39,029 nt of DNA from Acidimicrobiales bacterium (GTDB taxonomy: Bacteria; Actinomycetota; Acidimicrobiia; Acidimicrobiales; RAAP-2), in NCBI GenBank assembly GCA_017883075.1, contig JADGOI010000007.1, positions 1 through 39,029 of the forward strand, written 5' to 3'. Shown piece after piece: positions 17,236-27,253 of this stretch; positions within the stretch are counted from its first letter, which is position 1, and the number at the start of each line of letters is the position of its first letter. The notes beneath the pieces were generated by a model. The model made no database searches and was not told the DNA's origin. It saw only the letters and a list, made by a program, of their open reading frames with translations. The translations under genes were made by a program, and so were the position numbers.

Positions 17236-18009
17236 TCACCACGAGAAGGAGCCGGGTAACCCCAGGGTGAGGCAGAGCAACTCCACCAGAACCCTTGCCG
17301 TCGCTCCCCAGATGATCTCCCCGCCCGAATGGAAGAACCAGACCGGAAACTCGCTCCCGGGCGATCCTCCAAGAACCGGCCGACCAGGGACGGACCACCA
17401 CTCCTCCACGAAAACGCCCTCTTCCAACAACTCGGACAGGGCTACATCGAAGATCCGGGCCACCTCGTCGGGTTCGGCGAACAGGGTCGGGCGCCCGGCG
17501 AGAACGGCTACGACCGGTGTCATCATGGTGTTGGATGAAACGGTGGGCATGGCGGCGAGCTGGCCGATGATCTCGACCGAAGCCGGATCGAGCCGAATCT
17601 CCTCGTGGGCCTCGCGCCGAGCACCCTCATCCACGGATTCACCGGCGTCGAGGCGACCACCCGGAAACGCCACTTCTCCCTGGTGGGAACGGAGCCGACT
17701 GGATCGCACCGTCAGGATCACCCGTGCCTCACCACCCTCTTCGAACAGACAGACCAGGACAGCCGCCGGATTCGCGTCGATGGTAATTCCCGAGATCGAT
17801 CGGATGGATTCGGCAATCTCGCGGTCAACGGTCGTACCGACATCGTTCGTTGGATGAGACTCGATCACCCCCCTCACCCGATCGAGTGTCAGGTGGTGGC
17901 GAGCCTGGTGCGATAGTTCGGCCCATGGGGCGGGGCCGCCGGGGCGGGCGGCCGGCGGGCGGGGAATGACCTGGGGACCCGGTGGCGGACCTGAGGGAGA
18001 TGAGGACAT
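17236..18009 (-). CDS. Nudix hydrolase, CoA pyrophosphatase type
   Basis: This 257-residue protein is predicted to cleave CoA or related nucleoside diphosphate derivatives. The Nudix box is complete: G118 through RREAHEEIRL, with E124 and the REAHEE metal-binding glutamates (about 132-137). Just ahead is LRSHQGEVAFPGG (about 106-118), the UPF0035 signature that marks CoA-specific Nudix enzymes. The N-terminal 30 residues are Pro/Gly-rich and probably disordered. The gene is divergent from the YbjQ-like gene at 18119 and lies 135 bases upstream of guaB3 on the same strand. No good ribosome site precedes the ATG; a TAACCT box nine bases ahead hints at a leaderless start. Confidence 0.9.
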   Translation of the reverse strand: MSSSPSGPPPGPQVIPRPPAARPGGPAPWAELSHQARHHLTLDRVRGVIESHPTNDVGTTVDREIAESIRSISGITIDANPAAVLVCLFEEGGEARVILTVRSSRLRSHQGEVAFPGGRLDAGESVDEGARREAHEEIRLDPASVEIIGQLAAMPTVSSNTMMTPVVAVLAGRPTLFAEPDEVARIFDVALSELLEEGVFVEEWWSVPGRPVLGGSPGSEFPVWFFHSGGEIIWGATARVLVELLCLTLGLPGSFSW

Positions 18010-18118
18010 GCGCGCCCAAGGTTACGGGTAGACCATGCGCAGTCGGCCGGATCCCGGTAACGTGACGAAACAGAGACCCACCGGGCGCCACGAGTGAACA
18101 ACCTACGGGAGGCAACCA

Positions 18119-18484
18119 ATGGCCGAGGAAGAACCACAGTACGGGCAGGCCGGGGTGGCCCAGTTCCCGATCACTACCGCGCTCGAGTTTCCCGAGTGGC
18201 CCGTCCAGCGGAGCCTGGGCATGGTCTTCGGCGTGGTGGTCCGGTCCATGGGGATGGCCAAAGGTATCACCGCCGGATTCAAGGCCATGGCCGGAGGTGA
18301 AGTGAAGCAGTACACCAGGCTCGTCGAAGACAGCCGGCGGCACGCCATGGATCGCATGATCGAAAATGCCCGACTGCTCGGCGCCAATGGCATCATCTCC
18401 ATGCGATTCGACTCGTCTGAGGTGGGCCAGTCACTGACCGAGATCGTCGCCTACGGCACCGCGGTCATCGTCGGCGCTGGATAA
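18119..18484 (+). CDS. YbjQ/UPF0145 family protein
   Basis: The 121-residue soluble protein has the YbjQ fold: an N-terminal beta segment (FPITTALEFP), a central helix-rich stretch (TRLVEDSRRHAMDRMIENARLLGANGIISMRFDSS) and a final strand (EIVAYGTAVIV). The family is annotated as heavy-metal-binding on weak grounds, is pentameric in solved structures, and has no firm function. The ATG follows a strong GGGAGG site at seven bases. A small membrane-protein gene follows 17 bases after the stop, suggesting a two-gene unit. Confidence 0.88.
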   Translation: MAEEEPQYGQAGVAQFPITTALEFPEWPVQRSLGMVFGVVVRSMGMAKGITAGFKAMAGGEVKQYTRLVEDSRRHAMDRMIENARLLGANGIISMRFDSSEVGQSLTEIVAYGTAVIVGAG

Positions 18485-18501
18485 GCCCGGGTAGGGCCAA
18501 C

Positions 18502-18720
18502 GTGGTCGTGATCTTCATACTTATCGGGCTCGCCGTCATCGGAGTGGTGATCTACAGCATCTTTCTCCGTCGCCATGGCGAGACCGACCAACCTCAACCC
18601 GGTTGGCGACCGACCGACGAGGTGTTCAACGACCCTTCCACCAATCGGGTCATGCGGGTGTGGTTGGACGGGTCAGGTGAGCGTCGCTATGTGGCAGAAG
18701 CAGATCATCCGGCCACCTGA
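18502..18720 (+). CDS. Small single-pass membrane protein, unknown
   Basis: The 72-residue frame starts at GTG 18502. Residues 1-22 are a strongly hydrophobic helix (VVIFILIGLAVIGVVIYSIFL) followed by RRH, so the C-terminal 48 residues should face the cytoplasm. The tail has GWRPTDEVFNDPSTNRVMRVW and GERRYVAEA, which read like a folded small domain rather than noise. I do not recognise it. It lies 17 bases after the YbjQ-like gene on the same strand and is probably co-transcribed with it. Confidence 0.65.
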   Translation: MVVIFILIGLAVIGVVIYSIFLRRHGETDQPQPGWRPTDEVFNDPSTNRVMRVWLDGSGERRYVAEADHPAT

Positions 18721-18814
18721 GACGGCCGCTCAAGACGGCACCTGAGCTTCTGACCCCCGCAGTCCCGGGTTCCCGGTCCGGTACTCCGGCCCGCACCAGT
18801 TGACACTGGGACAT

Positions 18815-18851
18815 GTCAATGGCCGGGTCCCATAGGGGCCCGGCCATTGAC
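18815..18851. terminator. Strong hairpin between convergent genes
   Basis: GTCAATGGCCGGG (18815-18827) pairs perfectly with CCCGGCCATTGAC (18839-18851). The stem extends inward by one wobble and three G-C pairs to a three-base loop, about 17 pairs in all. It lies between the 18502-18720 gene and the end of groEL, so it can serve both directions. There is no T-tract, as in many high-GC terminators. Confidence 0.7.
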
Positions 18852-18889
18852 GAGACACCTGCCGCCGGGGCGGCACCCGTGTCGGGGTG

Positions 18890-20844
<1,955 letters not shown>

Positions 20845-20870
20845 GTGATCGGGCCTCCTGTGGCACGTAT

Positions 20871-20897
20871 TTAGCACTCTAGGGTTGCGAGTGCCAA
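20871..20897 (-). promoter_or_regulatory. CIRCE operator (HrcA site)
   Basis: TTAGCACTC, nine bases, then GAGTGCCAA matches the CIRCE consensus with one change in the second arm (GAGTGCTAA expected). It lies 26 bases ahead of groES and starts at the last base of the -10 box, so HrcA bound here would block initiation. This implies heat-shock induction of groESL. Confidence 0.93.
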
Positions 20898-20925
20898 CGA
20901 TAGCGACCCGTCCGGCCTGAGGCAA
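20897..20925 (-). promoter_or_regulatory. groESL promoter
   Basis: On the minus strand TTGCCT (20925-20920) and TATCGT (20902-20897) are 17 bases apart, each matching four of six consensus positions of a sigma-70-type promoter. The predicted start falls inside the CIRCE operator, the normal arrangement for HrcA control. Confidence 0.6.
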
Positions 20926-20971
20926 CATCGCCAGCCGAATTGACACCTACCAGGGAGAATGCCCGGTCAGA

Positions 20972-22003
20972 TCAGGCGGTCGGCACCAGCCGGAGGTTGG
21001 GATCTGCCCCGAGACTCAGCGGACTGGCCCCGACATTGCGCAGCCGCCACCACCCGGCGGCGGCCACCATCGCCGCATTGTCGGTGCACAGGGCAGGGCT
21101 GGGGAGGAACGCTCCGATCCCGTCCTCGGCGCACGCCTGTTCCACCCGTTGGCGTAGCAGCGAGTTGGCGGCCACCCCTCCGGCCAGGCACAACGCCTTG
21201 GCCCCGACATCGCGTGCGGCCCGGCGGGCTTTGGCCACCAGGACATCCACTACTGCCTGGCGGAACGATGCCGCCACGTCCTCGGTGGCGGCATCGGGAT
21301 GCTTGCGCACCGTATTCACCACCGATGTCTTCAATCCGCTGAACGAGAAGTCGTATCCCTCGGCCATAAAGGCTCGGGGGAAGGCGAATGCCTGTGGATC
21401 GCCATCTACGGCGATGGCGTCGATGGCCGGTCCCCCCGGGTAGCCGAGGCCGAGGAACCTGGCCACCTTGTCGAAGGCCTCACCGGCGGCATCATCGACG
21501 GTGCCCCCGATGAGCCGATAACGACCCGGACCGGACACCTCCACCAACAAGGTGTGGCCACCCGAGACCAGCAACACCACCAACGGCCATCCCAGATCGG
21601 GCTGTTCGAGCAGCGAGGCGAACAGGTGGGCTTCGAGGTGGTTGACGCCGACGAAGGGCACGTCCCAGGCCAATGCCAATGCCTTGGCTTCGGCCACCCC
21701 CACCAGAAGGGAGCCGATCAAGCCCGGGCCGTAGGTCACGGCCACGGCATCGATTCCTGACCCAGAGGTGGCGGATCCCGCTGCCTCCAACGCCTCGGCC
21801 AACACCGGCGTCAGCAGTTCCACGTGGGCTCTCCCGGCCAGTTCGGGCACCACACCCCCAAAGCGGGCATGGAGGGCGATCTGGCTGCTCACGATGGACG
21901 AGACAATGACCGCGCCGCCGTCCACCACCGCGGCGGCAGTCTCATCGCAGGACGTCTCGATGCCCAACACCCGGTGGATGGAAGGGATCGGGTGGGTGGT
22001 CAT
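20972..22003 (-). CDS. tsaD: tRNA t6A37 threonylcarbamoyltransferase TsaD
   Basis: This 343-residue ASKHA-fold enzyme transfers the threonylcarbamoyl group from TC-AMP to A37 of ANN-decoding tRNAs, with TsaB and TsaE. It has VLGIETSCDETAAAVV at the N-terminus, the metal-binding NHLEAHL (HxxxH) and GGTVDDAAGEAFDKVARFLGLGYPGG. Its partners are all in the same run (tsaE, tsaB, with rimI). It is 63 bases downstream of rimI. The ATG has no ribosome site, but TATCCT lies six bases ahead (22010-22015), so a separate leaderless transcript is possible. Confidence 0.97.
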   Translation of the reverse strand: MTTHPIPSIHRVLGIETSCDETAAAVVDGGAVIVSSIVSSQIALHARFGGVVPELAGRAHVELLTPVLAEALEAAGSATSGSGIDAVAVTYGPGLIGSLLVGVAEAKALALAWDVPFVGVNHLEAHLFASLLEQPDLGWPLVVLLVSGGHTLLVEVSGPGRYRLIGGTVDDAAGEAFDKVARFLGLGYPGGPAIDAIAVDGDPQAFAFPRAFMAEGYDFSFSGLKTSVVNTVRKHPDAATEDVAASFRQAVVDVLVAKARRAARDVGAKALCLAGGVAANSLLRQRVEQACAEDGIGAFLPSPALCTDNAAMVAAAGWWRLRNVGASPLSLGADPNLRLVPTA

Positions 22004-22066
22004 GGGGGGAGGATACCGAGGTGGTGTCCACCCGGGCGCCGGATGGCGCCGGGTCGGGTCTCGTGG

Positions 22067-22627
22067 TCATCGTCGTGAGGTCACGGCCAGGTCATCGGGA
22101 AGGGCCGCCCCGATCTTCACCAATCGTTCGCCGTACGCCTCCGAGTCGATGTCGCGTACCCACATGATCAGGGCGTCCTCGCCCGTCTCGGGGTAGTAGT
22201 TCGGACGCACTCCGACCGGGGCCATTCCGAACCGCCGGTACAACGCGATGGCTGATTCGTTTCCCACCCTGACCTCGAGAGTCATGTGCCGGGTCCCGAG
22301 CTCGAGCGCGACGCGGGTCATGTCCAGGAGAATCAGGCTTCCGAGCCCGCGCCCCTGCCACCGTGGATCGACAGCGATGTTATTGACATGGGCTTCATCG
22401 TCGATCAGCATCAGACCGGCGAAGCCAACGATGTCGGCACCGATCCAAGCCGCGCGATAGACGCGAGACTTGCGTTGAGCCAACTCCTCCACGAACAGCC
22501 TGTGCGACCAGGGGTGCGGGAACACCGCTTCTTCGATTCGAAGAACACCACGGAGATCTTTCGCTCGCATGGGCGCCATGACCACCTGATGCGGCTCGCG
22601 TCTGATCGGCGGTGGTTCAGCGCTCAC
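22067..22627 (-). CDS. rimI: GNAT N-acetyltransferase RimI-type
   Basis: This 186-residue GNAT-fold enzyme acetylates protein N-termini (ribosomal protein S18 in E. coli). Typical features are MRAKDLRGVLRIEEAVFPHPWS, AHVNNIAVDPRWQGRGLGSLIL (acetyl-CoA loop, Q/RxxGxG) and the C-terminal LYRRFGMAPVGVRPNYYPETGEDALIM, the RimI signature. About 16 residues precede the core; an ATG at 22579 would start closer to it. The GTG at 22627 overlaps the tsaB stop by GTGA. Its place between tsaB and tsaD is common in bacteria. Confidence 0.94.
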   Translation of the reverse strand: MSAEPPPIRREPHQVVMAPMRAKDLRGVLRIEEAVFPHPWSHRLFVEELAQRKSRVYRAAWIGADIVGFAGLMLIDDEAHVNNIAVDPRWQGRGLGSLILLDMTRVALELGTRHMTLEVRVGNESAIALYRRFGMAPVGVRPNYYPETGEDALIMWVRDIDSEAYGERLVKIGAALPDDLAVTSRR

Positions 22628-23409
22628 GGTGATGGCCAGGTGGTCCCGGGGGGAGGGATCCGCTGCTCCCAGTTGATCCGGGCGTCGGCCTCACGCCGGT
22701 AGTCGGGCAACAGGTCGGTCGGAGGGGACGGTTCGGCACCGGCCGCCATGCGGCGGAGCGCCAGCCGGGCGAGGGTCAACGGCGACGGTGATGAGAGGCG
22801 CTCGGCCAGGCCCAGATCGGCAGCCGGGACACCTGACAACAATTGGCGGTACCTGACAGCGCCGTCCCCGACGATGAGAAGGCTCTCGCCGGGGCCGTGA
22901 TCCCTGTCGGCCAACGATTCCGCCAGGCCATCAGGGGTGACCAGTTCGGGCGGCACCTGCCGGGCCTGCGCCGGATCGACGGCCCGGTCCATGCCCGACA
23001 CCGCATCATCGAAGTGGTACCGGGAAGCAAACACCTCCCCCCGGCGGGCGTCGACCACCACCACAACCGTCCGGGCCCGACCTGGGCCGGCCTCCTCCCG
23101 AGCTCCGGCAGCCAGAATGTCCAGACTGCTGACGGCCAGGACGCCCAGCCCCAATCCTTGGGCCAAGGCCTTGGCGGTAGCCACGCCGACCCGCAGGCCG
23201 GTGAAAAGACCGGGCCCGGTATCGACGGCAATGGCATCGATGTCCCGGACGGTGAGCCCCGAGAGCGCGCAGACCTCCTCGATGGCGGGAGCCAACGATT
23301 CGGCGTGCATGCGGCCGCCCTGATGGCTGCGTTCGGCTGCCGAGTCCCCATCGGTGACCAGAGCGGCACCGACCAGGTTGGTCGCTGACTCGATGGCGAG
23401 CAGATTCAT
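22624..23409 (-). CDS. tsaB: t6A biosynthesis partner TsaB
   Basis: This 261-residue TsaD-like, catalytically inactive partner activates TsaD in t6A synthesis. It starts MNLLAIESATNLVGAAL, and has LAPAIEEVC, IDAIAVDTGPGLFTGLRVGVATAKALAQGLG and VVVVDARRGEVFAS, all standard for TsaB. The frame is open five codons further upstream, but the ATG at 23409 has a GGTGGA site and overlaps the tsaE stop by ATGA. The C-terminal part is more variable and ends with PDYRREADARINWEQR. Confidence 0.95.
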   Translation of the reverse strand: MNLLAIESATNLVGAALVTDGDSAAERSHQGGRMHAESLAPAIEEVCALSGLTVRDIDAIAVDTGPGLFTGLRVGVATAKALAQGLGLGVLAVSSLDILAAGAREEAGPGRARTVVVVVDARRGEVFASRYHFDDAVSGMDRAVDPAQARQVPPELVTPDGLAESLADRDHGPGESLLIVGDGAVRYRQLLSGVPAADLGLAERLSSPSPLTLARLALRRMAAGAEPSPPTDLLPDYRREADARINWEQRIPPPGTTWPSP

Positions 23410-23969
23410 CGATCCACCGCCCATGGCCCCAAGACCTCAGCCAACCGGGCCCAGCGATCCGCCCACCTCTCACCCGACCGCCCGATGGTCATAGTGCGGA
23501 GGTCGTCGAGGTCGTCGAGATCGCCGGGATCGCCGTTCCCGCACGGGGCGTCGAGCCTCAGAGACAGCGACCCGTCACCGAGGACCGGCTCGGCCACGTC
23601 TCCCCATTCGACAAGGGCCACCGCGCCGTCCTCGACCAGCTCGCCGAGGCCCAGGTCGACAATCTCGCCAAGGGAATCGAGCCGGTAGACATCGGCATGC
23701 AACAGGGTCTTCAGCGGCCGGCCCACAGGAGCATCGACCGCGCCGTCGAGCTCATACTGCCTCACCAGTGTGAATGTCGGGCTGGTGATGGGGCCCACGA
23801 TACCGAGCGCCCGACCGAAGCCCTGAGCGAAGGTGGTCTTGCCACTTCCGAGGTCCCCGGCCAGGAGCAGCACATCCCCGGGCACGCAGAGCGGGGCGAT
23901 GGCCCCGGCCACCGCCCGCGTCTCCTCGGCGGACGAAGTCGAAACGACGATGGTCGACGGCTGGGTCAT
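23406..23969 (-). CDS. tsaE: t6A biosynthesis ATPase TsaE
   Basis: This 187-residue P-loop ATPase resets the TsaB-TsaD complex. It has Walker A AGDLGSGKTTFAQG (37-50), SPTFTLVRQYE (63-73), HADVYRLDS and VEWGD (about 120-124). A C-terminal acidic repeat GDPGDLDDLDDL (146-157), made by 9-base units in the DNA, and a Trp/Arg-rich tail make it about 30 residues longer than usual. The ATG at 23969 shares its A with the glycosylase stop (TGATG). The much longer frame open to 24296 belongs to the glycosylase gene in another phase. Confidence 0.95.
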   Translation of the reverse strand: MTQPSTIVVSTSSAEETRAVAGAIAPLCVPGDVLLLAGDLGSGKTTFAQGFGRALGIVGPITSPTFTLVRQYELDGAVDAPVGRPLKTLLHADVYRLDSLGEIVDLGLGELVEDGAVALVEWGDVAEPVLGDGSLSLRLDAPCGNGDPGDLDDLDDLRTMTIGRSGERWADRWARLAEVLGPWAVDR

Positions 23970-24535
23970 CACGTCCAGCCCAGCAGCTGTTTGGCCCGGA
24001 CCAGGTCTGACCGCATCTGAGCCACCACCGCCCCTCCCGACCGCAACGCCGCGGCGGGATGGTAGGTCGGCACCAGGTGGGAGCGGCCGAACGGATAGGC
24101 CTTCCCCCTCACCCGGGTTATGCCCTCGTCGGTCTCGAGCAGCAGTTTGGTGGCGAAGTTCCCTAGTGTCACCACCACGACGGGTTGGATCAGATCGAGT
24201 TGGGAGACCAGATAGGGCCGGCACGCCTCGATCTCTTCCGGCCTCGGATTGCGGTTGTCCGGAGGCCTGCACTTGACCACATTGGCGATGTAGCACTGGC
24301 GGCGATCGATACCCAGCTCTTCGGCCATCAGCCGGTCGAGGAGCTTGCCCGAGCGTCCGACGAACGGCTCACCCTGCAGGTCCTCGTCACGCCCGGGTGC
24401 TTCGCCGACGAAGAGTAGATCGGCATCGGGATCACCGACACCGAACACCACCTGGGTGCGTCGGGCCGACAGCGCACACTTGGTGCACCCGGCCGCCTCC
24501 TGGGCGAGATGGGCCAGTCCGGTCATCTCAGCCAC
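23969..24535 (-). CDS. Family 4 (Fe-S) uracil-DNA glycosylase
   Basis: This 188-residue enzyme removes uracil from DNA in base-excision repair. Motif A is GEAPGRDED (44-52) and motif B is HPAAALRS near the C-terminus. Four cysteines, C17, C20, C89 and C105, match the 4Fe-4S ligands of family 4 (UDGa). [14 protein letters not shown] and [10 protein letters not shown] are family signatures. The start is GTG 24535, followed by an in-frame ATG at residue 4. No ribosome site is seen; TACCAT six bases ahead may drive a leaderless mRNA. It heads the tsaE-tsaB-rimI(-tsaD) run with one-base overlap and is divergent from the cyclase fusion gene. Confidence 0.95.
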   Translation of the reverse strand: MAEMTGLAHLAQEAAGCTKCALSARRTQVVFGVGDPDADLLFVGEAPGRDEDLQGEPFVGRSGKLLDRLMAEELGIDRRQCYIANVVKCRPPDNRNPRPEEIEACRPYLVSQLDLIQPVVVVTLGNFATKLLLETDEGITRVRGKAYPFGRSHLVPTYHPAAALRSGGAVVAQMRSDLVRAKQLLGWT

Positions 24536-24611
24536 CGCCGAATGGTACCGCCCACCAGCACATCACCCATTGCGTTCGTCAATTGATCCGTGACGCGGCA
24601 AACTGAGATCC

Positions 24612-25913
24612 GTGACCGACGGGATAGAGCCATCTCACGCCGTCGAAGACACCCTTGCCCCGGCAAGCGACCCTCCCACCCAGCCGCACAGGGAGTTCAC
24701 CCAGCGGGTGGCGGACGCCGACCGCGACCGGACGGTGACGTCCCTCCGCGAGCACGTCGTTGTCGGAAGGTTGACGCTGGACGAATTCTCCGAGCGGGTC
24801 GACAACGCGCTCATCGCCCGCACCCAGGGTGACCTCGATGCACTGATTGCCGACCTCCCGGCCCGGGCGGTGCCCGAACCGGAGGCGGCCCGCCGCAGCG
24901 CCCGCCGCTGGATCATTGCCGTCATGGGTGGGGCGAGAGCCAAGGGTCGGTGGCGGGCCAGTGGGCACACCACCGCCATCGCCGTCATGGGCGGCTGCCA
25001 ACTCGATCTTCGACAGGCCGAGATCGAGGGATCCGAAGTGGTGATCAACGCCATATCCATCATGGGCGGGATCGAAATAGTGGTGCCCGAAGGCATCGAC
25101 GTTGAACTGGTCGGCTTCTCCATCATGGGCGGGCGACACCTGAAGATCCGTGACATCCCGGTGATCCCGGGATCCCCTCGGATCATCGTTCGGGCCTTCC
25201 CGATCATGGGCGGGGTGGAAGTCAAGAGTGCCCCGAACCGTCATGGCCGTGGACTGCCATCACACCTCGACGACCCGTCCCTCGACGCGGGGACCGGGTC
25301 ACCGGTGCTGAGCGAGGGACCCGCTGGCCTGACTCCGGCCGAACGGGTCCCGGAGACCATGTCCCGGGAGCCACATCCCGAAGAAGCCCCATCCCTTGCC
25401 GGTGACCGCACCGTGACAATCCTCTTTGTCGACATGGTCGATTACGCAGGGATCACCGAGCGGCTCGGGGATCGTTTGGCCCATGCCATGGTGACCGAGC
25501 ACCACCGGATCGTTCGTTCCCTCATCACGGGTCACGGGGGGCGTGAGGTCAAGGCGCAGGGTGACGGATTGATGGTCGCATTCGGAGGAGCGGCCCAAGC
25601 GCTGCGATGTGCTGCCGCCATGCAGCGCTCCTTTCGCGAGCACACCTTGGCCCACCCCGACCAGTCGATTCGGGTCCACATCGGGTTGCACACCGGGGAG
25701 GCCACCGAGACCGATGACGACTTCTTTGGTCACACGGTCATCGTGGCCAGTCGAATCGCCGACATGGCCGGTCCCGACGAGATCCTGGTGTCTTCACTGT
25801 CCGGACAGTTGGTGGCGGGCACCGGAGAATTCCACTTCGGTGAACGACGGGAGGTGGTGCTCAAAGGGATGAGCCGTCCCCAACGTGTTGCCCCGCTCAT
25901 CTGGGCCAACTGA
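24612..25913 (+). CDS. DUF1707 / IMGG-repeat / class III nucleotidyl cyclase fusion
   Basis: The 433-residue protein has three parts. Residues about 36-85 look like DUF1707 (DRDRTVTSLREHVVVGRLTLDEFSERVDNA), a short actinobacterial domain. Residues about 99-205 contain five (A/S/P)-(V/I)-MGG units (103, 124, 149, 170, 197) spaced 21-27 residues apart, like the beta-helical C-terminal domain of LiaF/DUF2154 envelope-stress proteins. After a linker comes a class III adenylate/guanylate cyclase domain (about 266-430) with metal Asps D274 (FVDMVD) and D318 (QGDG) and Lys K314. The transition-state Arg is in VASRIA, but the usual Asn four residues before it is Ile. No membrane helix is seen. GTG 24612 is the start. 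It likely makes a cyclic nucleotide, with the N-terminal half as sensor; activity is uncertain. Confidence 0.85.
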   Translation: MTDGIEPSHAVEDTLAPASDPPTQPHREFTQRVADADRDRTVTSLREHVVVGRLTLDEFSERVDNALIARTQGDLDALIADLPARAVPEPEAARRSARRWIIAVMGGARAKGRWRASGHTTAIAVMGGCQLDLRQAEIEGSEVVINAISIMGGIEIVVPEGIDVELVGFSIMGGRHLKIRDIPVIPGSPRIIVRAFPIMGGVEVKSAPNRHGRGLPSHLDDPSLDAGTGSPVLSEGPAGLTPAERVPETMSREPHPEEAPSLAGDRTVTILFVDMVDYAGITERLGDRLAHAMVTEHHRIVRSLITGHGGREVKAQGDGLMVAFGGAAQALRCAAAMQRSFREHTLAHPDQSIRVHIGLHTGEATETDDDFFGHTVIVASRIADMAGPDEILVSSLSGQLVAGTGEFHFGERREVVLKGMSRPQRVAPLIWAN

Positions 25914-25923
25914 GTGAGAGCGG

Positions 25924-27156
25924 TCAGCTGGTGGGCGGCGCGAATCTCACCGCCGAGGTAGGGCCGGGCGAGGACGGTGACCCCGCCGTTGACGACGGTG
26001 GTGACGGCGGGTCCATCCACGTGGCGAGATAGGGGCCGGTGGGGCCGAAACCGATACGGGTCATGGCCACCGGCCGAGGGGGGATGTCGAGATTGGGCGA
26101 ATCGGAGTGCCGGGGGGTGTACAGCAACCACGCGCCGGTCGGGTCGGAGTAGACGGATTCCTCGCCGGGACCCGCACCCTGAGCATTGGATGCCACCAGA
26201 GGAACCGATGAGGAGTCGGCACACGGTCCCATCGGACCCGCACAGCGTGCCGCTCCGATGGCGTAGTTCGGCGTATTGAACCAATTGCCCGAGTAGAACA
26301 ACCAGTAGGTCCCGAGCACCTTCACCATGTCGGGCGATTCGACGATGCTGCCCTGCCAGGGCTCATCGGGCTGCAGAATGACCGTCGGCTTGGCGGTGAA
26401 GGCCATGCCATCGCCGGTGAGTGGCGCCGACCAGATCTTTGTCGGCGTGGAGGATCCTCCGATGTTCTGGTCCGACTTCCAGATCATCCAAGTGGTCCCG
26501 TTGTCATCGGTGAACACCCGGGGGTCGATCGAACCACCCTGGCTGACCTGGCAGATATACGGCTTGACCATGGGGGTGAACGGGCCGGTGGGAGACGCCC
26601 CGGTGGCGGCTCCGATGCATTCCATTGCCGGGGAGGTCGACTTCACCAGGGCGGTGAAGTACAACACGAACGTCGATCCGAAGCGGTGGAGGTCAGGTGC
26701 CCAGGTGAAGCCGGGCGCAGCCCACGGCGGCAATGTCGGCATGACTTCGGTCATCGCTCCCCACCGGCCCGCCGCGGTTCCCGATGCCACCGGAGCGTTC
26801 ATCGTCACCCCTGCACCACCCTCGCTGAGGATGAGGTCGTAACGACCCTTCCCGACGGTGAGGAACGGGTCGGACACATCGTGACCGACGTCGTAGATGC
26901 GGGCCGGCGCCGACGGCATGGCGGTCGCGGGTGGGTCGTAGGCGTGGACGGGTGACGTGGGAGCAGCAGCCACCCCGGCCCCGACTGCGCCCCCGTTCGG
27001 CGCCGACACCTGATGGCCGGTCGCACTCGCCGAGGTGCAGGCGGAAGTGACGGTTCCCACCACGACCAGACCGACCATCATCGCGAACAGGCGGCAGCGT
27101 GCCGGACTCGGAACCACCGATGACCGGACGGCAGGACGTCGGAGGTTTGGTTTCAT
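25924..27156 (-). CDS. Secreted GH43-like glycoside hydrolase lipoprotein
   Basis: The 410-residue protein has a basic N-terminus, hydrophobic helix (about 22-38) and Cys at 40 in VTSAC, an imperfect lipobox, then a Gly/Ala/Pro-rich linker (41-85). The rest looks like a five-bladed GH43 beta-propeller: general base D96 in VSDPFLT, pKa-tuning D211 in SIDPRVFTDDNGTTWMIW and acid E273 in VESPDMVK followed by GTYWLFYSGNWF. GH43 enzymes cleave arabinan, arabinoxylan or xylan side chains. The C-terminus is Pro/Ser-rich. I chose ATG 27156 rather than the longer frame to 27273, which runs into alr. It converges on the cyclase gene with a ten-base gap. Confidence 0.82.
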   Translation of the reverse strand: MKPNLRRPAVRSSVVPSPARCRLFAMMVGLVVVGTVTSACTSASATGHQVSAPNGGAVGAGVAAAPTSPVHAYDPPATAMPSAPARIYDVGHDVSDPFLTVGKGRYDLILSEGGAGVTMNAPVASGTAAGRWGAMTEVMPTLPPWAAPGFTWAPDLHRFGSTFVLYFTALVKSTSPAMECIGAATGASPTGPFTPMVKPYICQVSQGGSIDPRVFTDDNGTTWMIWKSDQNIGGSSTPTKIWSAPLTGDGMAFTAKPTVILQPDEPWQGSIVESPDMVKVLGTYWLFYSGNWFNTPNYAIGAARCAGPMGPCADSSSVPLVASNAQGAGPGEESVYSDPTGAWLLYTPRHSDSPNLDIPPRPVAMTRIGFGPTGPYLATWMDPPSPPSSTAGSPSSPGPTSAVRFAPPTS

Positions 27157-27195
27157 GAGGACAGTCAACTCCGATGGACGTTGGGGAGTACCGCG

Positions 27196-27226
27196 GGCGC
27201 GCCGACTCCCGCGGCGCGCCGACTCC
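27196..27226. repeat. 17-bp-period repeat with two GGCGCGCC palindromes
   Basis: GGCGCGCCGACTCC occurs at 27196-27209 and again at 27213-27226, so the period is 17 bases with three spacer bases. It lies 40-70 bases upstream of the GH43 start and downstream of the alr stop. Two palindromes on nearly two helical turns could bind a regulator of the GH43 gene. Confidence 0.7.
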
Positions 27227-27253
27227 AGATTACCGCTTCCCGTCGGGGTCGGA

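Noticed and set aside
23970-24296. Long N-terminal extension of TsaE
   Set aside because: The frame is open to 24296 but the peptide is Arg/Gly/Pro-rich and lies entirely inside the glycosylase gene in another phase. The ATG at 23969 gives the family N-terminus.
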